IMG/VR virus record: IMGVR_UViG_3300047548_000409
Location: 1-28,461 of that record
Origin: a virus
Direction: 5' to 3' (one strand)
Length of the DNA: 28,461 nt
The notes under the pieces are model-generated. The model did not search any database. It saw nothing but the letters and a program-made list of their open reading frames with translations, and had not been told where the DNA came from. Both the position numbers and the translations under genes were made by a program. This document shows, one piece after another, positions 22,114 through 27,848 of the stretch. The stretch's first letter is position 1. Each line of letters starts with the position of its first letter.

Positions 22114-23214
22114 ATGGCACAACAAAAGATAGCATCCAATGAATTAGAGTTTACTGGCGGTGTATTTCCAATTACCGGTGGACTAAGTGTATCTGCTGGA
22201 TCAAATACGGCTCCTGCAATTACCACAACAGGTGATACTAACACAGGTATATTTTTTCCTGCAGCTGACACGATAGCCTTCTCAGAGGGTGGTGTGGAGA
22301 GTATGCGGATTGATAGTAGTGGAAATTTGGGGATTGGATCGATCCCATCATCAGGAAGAACACTTACTATAGGCAAAGGAATGACGGGATCAACAGTCCC
22401 GTATGGAATATTAAATGCTGGTATTGTTCAATCGGATGTCACATCTGCAGCATATTATTTTTCTACTTTTGCGGCCACACAAAACAACACGTTTACTTTA
22501 CCAACATTAACTCACTATTTTGCTCAACAAGGAACATTTGGAGCTAGTTCTACAATTACAAATCAAATTGGTTTTTTAGCTAATTCAAACCTTACAGGCG
22601 CAACCAATAACTTTGGCTTTTATTCCGATATTGCGGCCGCAACTAACCGCTGGAACTTCTATGCCAATGGCACGGCTAATAACTATATGGCTGGTGCTTT
22701 GGGGATTGGCACAACTGCTTTAACTGATGCTGTAGTTAAACTTGGTAAGAATATTACAGGTGGTTCAGGTGGCGGTGGCGGTGGTAGATATGATATCACC
22801 AATCCATCAGGTGATGTGCCTGGATCAGGAACATCCGGACAAGGTAACAACGGTGGTTTTGGTACAACAGACTTAGGTGCCTCCTCTACAGGTGGCGGCG
22901 GTGGTGGTGCTGGCGGAGTTGGCGGCAACGGATCTTCCCAGGTTGCCGGCAACGGTGGCATAGGATTACTTTCATCAATTTCAGGAACACCAACATATTA
23001 TGGTGGTGGCGGCGGTGGAGGTTGTGTAGCAGGATTTTCATATACAGGCGGCACTGGTGGTGCAGGTGGTGGCGGCAACGGTTCAAATGGCACATCTGCA
23101 GCTGCAGCAGGTACAGTAAATACCGGTGGTGGCGGTGGTGGTGGCGGAACAAGCGGAAATGCTGGTGGTCGAGGTGTAGTAATTGTTCGATACAGATATC
23201 GATTTGCAGCTTGA
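22114..23214 (+). CDS. Tail fibre/adhesin with glycine-rich C-terminal tip
   Basis: 366 residues, beginning three bases after the previous stop without a clear ribosome site, suggesting coupling. The start MAQQKIASNELEFTGGVFPITGG parallels the gene at 11837. Then come ITTTGDTNTGIFFPAADTIAFSEGG..SMRIDSSGNLGIG, common fibre repeats, and a region (about residues 88-193: IVQSDVTSAAYYFS ... TNQIGFLANSNLTGATNNFGFYSDI...RWNFYANGTANNYMAG) paralogous to the gene at 11837. From residue 216 to the end the protein is glycine-rich, with several runs of five to eight Gly and an ending GGRGVVIVRYRY. The Gly-rich plus 'G(R/S)G(V/I)VI(V/I)RY' ending is known from phage adhesins; gp38-type tips of T-even phages use polyglycine-II packing. 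Receptor-tip function is inferred. Confidence 0.83.
   Translation: MAQQKIASNELEFTGGVFPITGGLSVSAGSNTAPAITTTGDTNTGIFFPAADTIAFSEGGVESMRIDSSGNLGIGSIPSSGRTLTIGKGMTGSTVPYGILNAGIVQSDVTSAAYYFSTFAATQNNTFTLPTLTHYFAQQGTFGASSTITNQIGFLANSNLTGATNNFGFYSDIAAATNRWNFYANGTANNYMAGALGIGTTALTDAVVKLGKNITGGSGGGGGGRYDITNPSGDVPGSGTSGQGNNGGFGTTDLGASSTGGGGGGAGGVGGNGSSQVAGNGGIGLLSSISGTPTYYGGGGGGGCVAGFSYTGGTGGAGGGGNGSNGTSAAAAGTVNTGGGGGGGGTSGNAGGRGVVIVRYRYRFAA
22759..23190 (+). repeat. GGT/GGC-rich glycine codon region
   Basis: Recurrent GGTGGCGGTGGT-type runs encode oligoglycine tracts separated by short non-glycine segments. The region also creates long artefactual frames on both strands. Confidence 0.85.
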
Positions 23215-23240
23215 TATTGTGGTATAATTAATATATTTGT

Positions 23241-23269
23241 TTGACTAAGATAAAAATATCTGATATACT
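23241..23269 (+). promoter_or_regulatory. Sigma70-type promoter TTGACT-17-TATACT
   Basis: TTGACT at 23241-23246 and TATACT at 23264-23269 each match the bacterial consensus at five of six bases with the optimal 17-base spacer. It lies in the 116-base gap after the fibre cluster, 62 bases before the ATG at 23331, and is the only such pair I found in the gaps of this window. Confidence 0.6.
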
Positions 23270-23284
23270 TTCAATAGGAACAGA

Positions 23285-23292
23285 ACTAAATA
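23285..23292 (+). promoter_or_regulatory. Possible late promoter, ACTAAATA
   Basis: ACTAAATA is 46 bases before the ATG at 23331. It keeps the TAAATA core but is further from the start than the other six sites, so it is weaker evidence. Confidence 0.4.
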
Positions 23293-23330
23293 ATTCTGTA
23301 GTTTTATTTTAACTTGATTTGGAGATTTAC

Positions 23331-23504
23331 ATGGAAATTCAATTGACTTTGACTTTAGAAGAAGTAAATGGTGTATTACAATCTTTAGGTAACCTGCCAT
23401 ATGCACAGGTACAACCACTGGTTGACAAGATTCGTGCTCAGGCAACCCCACAGTTTGAGGCTGCACAAGCCGCAGCTGCAGCAGGTACCGAAGAAAAAAA
23501 GTAA
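23331..23504 (+). CDS. 57-residue conserved phage protein
   Basis: MEIQLTLTLEEVNGVLQSLGNLPYAQVQPLVDKIRAQATPQFEAAQAAAAAGTEEKK. I chose the ATG at 23331 because GGAG (23321-23324) is six bases upstream; a TTG at 23319 would overlap that site. The 'LTLEEVN.VLQ.LG.LPY.QV..L...I..QA.PQ' pattern is one I have seen as a small hypothetical in T4-like phages. It predicts helices and an Ala-rich, charged tail, without membrane segments or catalytic motifs. It has its own sigma70-like promoter upstream and a strong terminator 40 bases downstream, so it looks monocistronic. Its function is unknown; an abundant virion-associated or scaffolding-type peptide is one possibility. Confidence 0.75.
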   Translation: MEIQLTLTLEEVNGVLQSLGNLPYAQVQPLVDKIRAQATPQFEAAQAAAAAGTEEKK

Positions 23505-23543
23505 GTCCACTACTCGATTCTCTAATGAAACGAGTAACCTGAC

Positions 23544-23571
23544 AACCCACCATTTCGGTGGGTTTGTTTTT
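23544..23571 (+). terminator. Rho-independent terminator
   Basis: A perfect eight-base stem AACCCACC (23544-23551) pairs with GGTGGGTT (23557-23564) around loop ATTTC, followed by TGTTTTT. It ends the 57-residue gene unit just before the late promoter of gp13. Confidence 0.85.
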
Positions 23572-23578
23572 GGAGGTG

Positions 23579-23586
23579 CCTAAATA
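23579..23586 (+). promoter_or_regulatory. Late promoter for neck operon, CCTAAATA
   Basis: CCTAAATACTCAA closely follows the T4 late consensus layout (TATAAATACTATT). It lies 41 bases before the gp13 start, directly after a terminator, so it is well placed to start the gp13-gp16 unit. Confidence 0.65.
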
Positions 23587-23619
23587 CTCAATAAAACCTA
23601 TTCTTTTTTTGAGGATTTC

Positions 23620-24393
23620 ATGGCTACAGTATCCAATCGAGCTCAATTCACCGACTACTGCCTACGAAAACTTGGCTTTCCCGTAATCGAAATCAACGTG
23701 GATCCAGACCAAGTTCAAGACCGTGTTGATGATGCTCTACAATATTTTCAAGATTATCATTTTGATGGCCTACAAAAGACTTACTACATTCATGCCATCA
23801 CTCAGCAAGACATTGACAATCGTTACTTAGATTTAAGTAATGTATTAGATAACTCCAATAATGCCACTACCGTGGTTGGTGTTACCCGTATATTTCCAAT
23901 GTATGATTCACAAGCCAGCATCAGTATGTTTGACTTGCGGTATCAGTTACGCTTAAACGAATTGTATGACTTCACCAGTGCAAGTTATATTAACTACACC
24001 ATGACGATGCAACATCTACGAATGCTTGAACAGTTGTTTGTTGGTGAAGTGCCTATTCGTTATCAACGTCACATGGAAAAATTATTCATTGATTGGGCAT
24101 GGGGTCAGCAACAGGCACCAGTGGGCCAAATTGTAGTTGTTGAGTGTTATACAATTATTAATCCTGATGTATACAATCGTGTATGGGACGACCGTTGGCT
24201 CAAGCGTTATGCAACAGCACTTATCAAGCGACAATGGGGCGAGAACCTTAAAAAGTTTGGTAACATACAACTACCAGGTGGTGTCGTATTAAACGGTGAT
24301 AAAATCTTTGAAGAGGCCATGGAAGAAATCAAAGACCTCGAAGAAGATATGGAAAATAATTATGGTGGCGTCCTCGAATTCATGATGAACTAA
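23620..24393 (+). CDS. 13: Neck protein gp13 (head completion)
   Basis: 257 residues, similar in size to T4-like gp13 proteins. Recognisable stretches are RAQFTDYCLRKLGFPVIEINV, QVQDRVDDALQYFQDYHFDG, GVTRIFPMYDS, SMFDLRYQLRLNELYDF, and LEQLFVGEVPIRYQRHMEKL followed by VWDDRWLKRYATALIKRQWG and LPGGVVLNGDKIFEEAMEEI. This order is characteristic of the family. In T4, gp13 and gp14 form the collar that seals the packaged head and receives the tail. GAGGA (23611-23615) precedes the ATG, with a late promoter at 23579. It is followed two bases later by gp14, with which it would assemble. The high similarity to the family and the gp13-14-15-16 order make this the firmest call in the window. Confidence 0.9.
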   Translation: MATVSNRAQFTDYCLRKLGFPVIEINVDPDQVQDRVDDALQYFQDYHFDGLQKTYYIHAITQQDIDNRYLDLSNVLDNSNNATTVVGVTRIFPMYDSQASISMFDLRYQLRLNELYDFTSASYINYTMTMQHLRMLEQLFVGEVPIRYQRHMEKLFIDWAWGQQQAPVGQIVVVECYTIINPDVYNRVWDDRWLKRYATALIKRQWGENLKKFGNIQLPGGVVLNGDKIFEEAMEEIKDLEEDMENNYGGVLEFMMN

Positions 24394-24395
24394 TC

Positions 24396-25298
24396 ATGCC
24401 AACTTCAGTCTACTTTAACAATTACAACTCACGTTATGCCGAACAACGGCTCGTAGAGGACCTCATTGTCGAATCCATTAAAATTATGGGATTTGACGGA
24501 TTTTATCTACCTAATGATAATGATATTGCTCGTGATTTAATTTATGGTGAAGATCCAACCAAGAAATTTACATCAGCATTTCCAATTGAGATGTATCTTT
24601 CAGAGGCACTCAATTATACTGGTGAAAAAGAATTCTTCTCTAAGTTTGGTCTTGAAATTAAAAACCATACTAAAGTTTTGGTTACAAAGAGAACCTTTGA
24701 ACAGCGTGTGCCACAAAATACATTTCAACGGCCACGAGAGGGTGATTTAATTTATATTCCGTTCCTTAATGGTACTGGTGAATTGTATGAAATTACTTTT
24801 ACCGACCAAGACCGAGATTTCTATATGCTTGGTCGACCAGCACCATATTTCTATGAATTACATCTAGAGAAATTCAAGTTCTCTAGTGAGCTGCTTGCTA
24901 CAGGTGTGGCTGATATTGATATTGCTGGCACACAGGCAACATACACGATTGACTTGCAGATGAACGGTGGTTCAGGTAATTACCAATATGGTGAGATTGT
25001 ATATCAGTCTGCGGCCAATACACAAGCCAATGCGATTGCAACCGCTATCGTTCAATCTTGGACACGAGGCGCCAATACTGCCACGGCCAATACATTGACT
25101 GTATCCAATATTGCTGGTGAATTTGTGCCAGGCGGAATTCGAATTGTTGGTGCCACAAGCAATGCACAATACATTTTATCCTCATATGACCCACTTAAAG
25201 ATTCTGTTGAAGATGATTCGTATGACAACTATGTAATTGAGAATTCTGCAAACTCAATTGTAAACTTCTCAGAACAAAATCCTTTTGGTAGCATCTAA
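24396..25298 (+). CDS. 14: Neck protein gp14
   Basis: 300 residues. The start (MPTSVYFNNYNSRYAEQRLVEDLIVESIKIMGFDGFYLPND) and the segments LVTKRTFEQRVPQNTFQRPREGDLIYIPF and LFEI-type GELYEITFTDQDRDFYMLGRPAPYFYELHLEKFKFSSE are diagnostic for T4 gp14-like neck proteins. The C-terminal part (about residues 191-268) holds an extra beta module, GNYQYGEIVYQ ... ANTLTVSNIAGEFVPGG..IVGATSNAQYIL, which also occurs in the next gene. With it the protein is longer than T4 gp14 (about 256 residues). The protein ends SANSIVNFSEQNPFG. No clear Shine-Dalgarno exists; it starts two bases after gp13 and its stop overlaps the gp15 start by one base, so coupling is probable. It builds the head-tail neck with gp13. 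Confidence 0.9.
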   Translation: MPTSVYFNNYNSRYAEQRLVEDLIVESIKIMGFDGFYLPNDNDIARDLIYGEDPTKKFTSAFPIEMYLSEALNYTGEKEFFSKFGLEIKNHTKVLVTKRTFEQRVPQNTFQRPREGDLIYIPFLNGTGELYEITFTDQDRDFYMLGRPAPYFYELHLEKFKFSSELLATGVADIDIAGTQATYTIDLQMNGGSGNYQYGEIVYQSAANTQANAIATAIVQSWTRGANTATANTLTVSNIAGEFVPGGIRIVGATSNAQYILSSYDPLKDSVEDDSYDNYVIENSANSIVNFSEQNPFGSI

Positions 25299-26392
25299 TG
25301 GCAAATACTTTTTATAACCGTGCTCTCAGAAAATATGTAATAGGTTTTGGTAACCTATTCAATGAGATTACTTTGGTGCGGTATAATCCAGATTTCTCAG
25401 AAGCACAGCGTATGATTGTGCCAATTGTGTATGCACCAAAAGAAGATTATGTTACTCGTTTAGAAACTGATCCTCGATTAGATAAAAAAACACAGATTAC
25501 ATTACCAAGAATGTCATTCGAATTGCTTGGTTTTAATTATGATGCAACTCGTAAACAGAATACCAATCAAAAACAATTTGCACAGACACCAACTGGCCTA
25601 GTATCACAATACAATCCTGTGCCATATAATTTTGATTTTAATCTATACATCTATGTAAGAAACATTGAAGATGGCACACAGATTATCGAACACATTCTTT
25701 CTTATTTTACACCTGATTATACAATGAAACTGAATATGATACCTGAGATGGGTATCGTCAAGAATATACCCGTTGTATTGAATTCAACGGCACAAGACAT
25801 TGATTATGAAGGTAACTTTGAACGTGATACTCGTGTCATTATCTGGACACTTTCATTTACCGTAAAAGGTTATATTTTTGGTAAAATCAATGAAGCCGGT
25901 AATGGACCAATCACACATTCAATTACATCAATCTACAATAAGATTACTGAAGAAGATGTGATACAGTTTACAATGAATCCTAATTCAGGTGTTGGCACCT
26001 ATCAGATTGGCGAAACGGTCTATCAAGGTTATTCTGCACCATTGGCGATTGCAACAGGTAAAGTGGTTTCATTTGAACGCAATATATTATCTGTAAGAAA
26101 TATCAACGGTAACTTTGTATCAAATCTACCTATTCGTTCAGCCAGTTCTAGCACCGCATATAATTTTACTGGATTTAATCCTGTGCCACAAAAACTGGTT
26201 CAGATAGATACTACACCATCACCAACTGATGCCAATGCTGCAACACCATACATTGTGACGACAGAAATATCAGAAACACCAAATATACAAGAAGGATTAT
26301 TGTTGCCGTCTGATTTTGCTGGTGACGCAATGTTTCAGGTCGGTGAAGATGATTTACAAACACTACAACAGAAACCAACAGATTTACAATAA
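25298..26392 (+). CDS. 15: Tail completion and sheath stabiliser gp15
   Basis: 364 residues. The N-terminal two thirds (MANTFYNRALRKYVIGFGNLFNEITLVRY ... IVPIVYAPKEDYVTRLETDP ... LPRMSFELLGFNYDATRKQN ... GLVSQYNPVPYNFDFNLYIYVRNIEDGTQIIEHILSYFTPDYT) is characteristic of T4-like gp15, whose hexamer caps the tail tube and sheath and binds the neck. Residues about 231-295 carry the same GTYQIGETVYQG ... ILSVRNINGNFVSN..IRSASSSTAYNFTGF module as gp14. This makes it longer than T4 gp15 (about 270 residues), together with a C-terminal extension rich in Thr/Pro/Asp. The ATG overlaps the gp14 stop (TAATG). Confidence 0.9.
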   Translation: MANTFYNRALRKYVIGFGNLFNEITLVRYNPDFSEAQRMIVPIVYAPKEDYVTRLETDPRLDKKTQITLPRMSFELLGFNYDATRKQNTNQKQFAQTPTGLVSQYNPVPYNFDFNLYIYVRNIEDGTQIIEHILSYFTPDYTMKLNMIPEMGIVKNIPVVLNSTAQDIDYEGNFERDTRVIIWTLSFTVKGYIFGKINEAGNGPITHSITSIYNKITEEDVIQFTMNPNSGVGTYQIGETVYQGYSAPLAIATGKVVSFERNILSVRNINGNFVSNLPIRSASSSTAYNFTGFNPVPQKLVQIDTTPSPTDANAATPYIVTTEISETPNIQEGLLLPSDFAGDAMFQVGEDDLQTLQQKPTDLQ

Positions 26393-26403
26393 AGGTAACT
26401 TAA

Positions 26404-26718
26404 ATGTCCCGCACACTACAATTCAGACGATATGATACAGCCACATTAGCAAACACAACTGGTGCTGATGGAGAGCTTATTGTTAATACTGACAATCGCA
26501 CTTTGACTGTGCATGATGGTGCTCTGCCTGGTGGATATCCTTTGTTAAATTCATTGACTGATAATAATATTGACCAGGTTGCTCGTAACACAGCAAACAC
26601 GGCATCAGCAAATACTATTACATTGGCAAACACCACAATTACAATTTCAGCACTTAAAGCATTGACAGCAAATGCAGCCACATATGCTGATTTTCAAACT
26701 GCGATTGCAAATCTATAA
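26404..26718 (+). CDS. Small Mtd_N-like virion protein
   Basis: 104 residues. TLQFRRYDTATLANTTGADGELIVNTDNRTLTVHDGALPGGYPL is the compact beta fold known as the major tropism determinant N-terminal (Mtd_N)/phage hyaluronidase N-terminal type, recognised by 'QFRR....L....GADGELIV.T....LTVHDG'. The rest is a polar helical tail with NTANTASANTITLANTT repeats, reminiscent of fibre shaft sequence. In other phages such domains sit at the virion-proximal end of fibres; here it is a stand-alone gene between gp15 and gp16. The region AAAGGTAACTTAAATG supplies an AGGT ribosome site. It may attach or seat a fibre; the function is inferred from the domain alone. Confidence 0.75.
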   Translation: MSRTLQFRRYDTATLANTTGADGELIVNTDNRTLTVHDGALPGGYPLLNSLTDNNIDQVARNTANTASANTITLANTTITISALKALTANAATYADFQTAIANL

Positions 26719-26732
26719 TACTATAATATAAC

Positions 26733-27422
26733 ATGGAACTAAGTGGTGTTTCAATTTCTGGTTTAGCCATTGGTGGTGGTCAGGTAGTACCACCATCACC
26801 ACCAGCGCCAGTTGGTCCGGCATTGGGAACACAAGTTGCGTGGACCGATAACACAATTTGGTATACAGCAGGCACATCAAATCCAGGTGGAGCTTTTACC
26901 GCATCAGTTCGTCCAATTATACAGGTCATGTATGCACACAAAGCCATTAAGATTGCTAGTGGTGCAACAACTAGTTTAGGAATATATCAAACACAAACTG
27001 GTGGATTATGGCGTTGGCAGGCATCCGTTAGTTCTGTGAGCGATACGATTGGTAGTTTTTCTACTCCTATTTTTATTTCACCTTTGTTAGGCCAAAGCAA
27101 TGTGGTAGGAGGACAAACGTATACTGGCACAACCAATGTTGAGTTTGTTGTTCCTGCCTATCGTTATTTTCTAATCATTCGTTCTCCAGGTCCACTATAT
27201 ACAGCATCCACAGCAAATCCAGGAAATGGTAATATAAACAGAACAGCAATGATTAACGGTGAGCCAGCATTTACAACATTGAGTTATTCAATTGTTGGTA
27301 GTTCAACATCAGTAACCAATCAGGTAACAAATCTACCTACACAATTAGGTGGTACTGATGCTGGTTATACCACAAGAACAAGTTATAACCCAGCATTTGG
27401 ACTTACTTTTACTTTAGTATAA
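26733..27422 (+). CDS. Unrecognised 229-residue putative virion protein
   Basis: I do not recognise this protein. It begins MELSGVSISGLAIGGGQ, followed by a proline-rich hinge VVPPSPPAPVGPA (residues about 17-30). A beta-rich body rich in Thr, Ser, Gly and aromatic residues follows (WTDNTIWYTAGTSNPGG, LWRWQASVSS, FVVPAYRYFLIIRSPG, NGNINRTAMINGEPAFTTLSYSI). There is no signal peptide, catalytic motif or coiled coil. The short N-terminal cap plus Pro hinge plus beta domain suggests an attachment peptide with a displayed domain, such as a head- or neck-associated decoration, because it is flanked by neck and packaging genes. There is no clear Shine-Dalgarno; an AT-rich CTATAATACTATAATATAAC precedes the ATG. 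Confidence 0.7.
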   Translation: MELSGVSISGLAIGGGQVVPPSPPAPVGPALGTQVAWTDNTIWYTAGTSNPGGAFTASVRPIIQVMYAHKAIKIASGATTSLGIYQTQTGGLWRWQASVSSVSDTIGSFSTPIFISPLLGQSNVVGGQTYTGTTNVEFVVPAYRYFLIIRSPGPLYTASTANPGNGNINRTAMINGEPAFTTLSYSIVGSSTSVTNQVTNLPTQLGGTDAGYTTRTSYNPAFGLTFTLV

Positions 27423-27431
27423 ATTATTAAT

Positions 27432-27848
27432 ATGAACGACTTGAATAAAAATTTAGCAGATGTCTTTGATGTAACACCAATACCAGAAGAAAAGAAAGAA
27501 AAACTTCCTACAGTATCGGTAAAATATAATGAACCTGATTTAAAACAGGACCTTACAGACGCTTATCAACAATCAAAAGAAAATCTACAGGCAATCATTG
27601 ACCAAGGCCAAGATGCCATGGAAGAAATACTCAACATTGCCAAAGCAGGCCAACATCCTCGTGCATTTGAAGTCTATGGTACTCTACTTAAAAACATGGT
27701 AGATGCTAATAAAGAACTTCTGAATATACAGAAACAAATGCGTGAGATGGATGAAGAAAAGAAAAAGAACACTGGCACCAATATTGACAAAGCCATTTTT
27801 GTAGGTTCTACTGCTGAACTCAATAAACTCCTTAAAGGAAAAGAATGA
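27432..27848 (+). CDS. 16: Terminase small subunit gp16
   Basis: 138 residues, mostly helical and charged: NLADVFDVTPIPEEKKE at the start, then LKQDLTDAYQQSKENLQAIIDQGQDAMEEILNIAKAGQHPRAFEVYGTLLKNMVDANKELLNIQKQMREMDEEKKK. The ends match T4-like gp16: the 'L...F......' opening, the central 'R..YE.....L..' coiled-coil core around PRAFEVYGTLLKNMVDANKELL, and 'IFVGSTAELNKLLK'. T4 gp16 is about 164 residues and forms rings that regulate the gp17 packaging motor. The position after gp13-15 agrees with T4 order. The stop overlaps the next gene as ATGA. Confidence 0.85.
   Translation: MNDLNKNLADVFDVTPIPEEKKEKLPTVSVKYNEPDLKQDLTDAYQQSKENLQAIIDQGQDAMEEILNIAKAGQHPRAFEVYGTLLKNMVDANKELLNIQKQMREMDEEKKKNTGTNIDKAIFVGSTAELNKLLKGKE

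Noticed and set aside
22683-23231. Pro-rich, His-rich and Trp/Arg-rich open frames over the Gly-rich region
   Set aside because: They are produced by GGT/GGC runs read in other frames; the fibre frame on the + strand explains the composition.
23319-23330. Upstream TTG start for the 57-residue gene
   Set aside because: It lies on the GGAG ribosome site, which is ideally spaced for the ATG at 23331.
26404-26718. Diversity-generating retroelement target suggested by the Mtd-like domain
   Set aside because: Only the N-terminal Mtd-type fold is present; there is no C-type lectin variable region, template repeat or reverse transcriptase in the window.
26714-26727. Two TATAAT boxes before the 229-residue gene
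   Set aside because: No -35 element lies 15-19 bases upstream (the nearest TTGACA, at 26662, is about 46 bases away), and one box overlaps the preceding stop codon.
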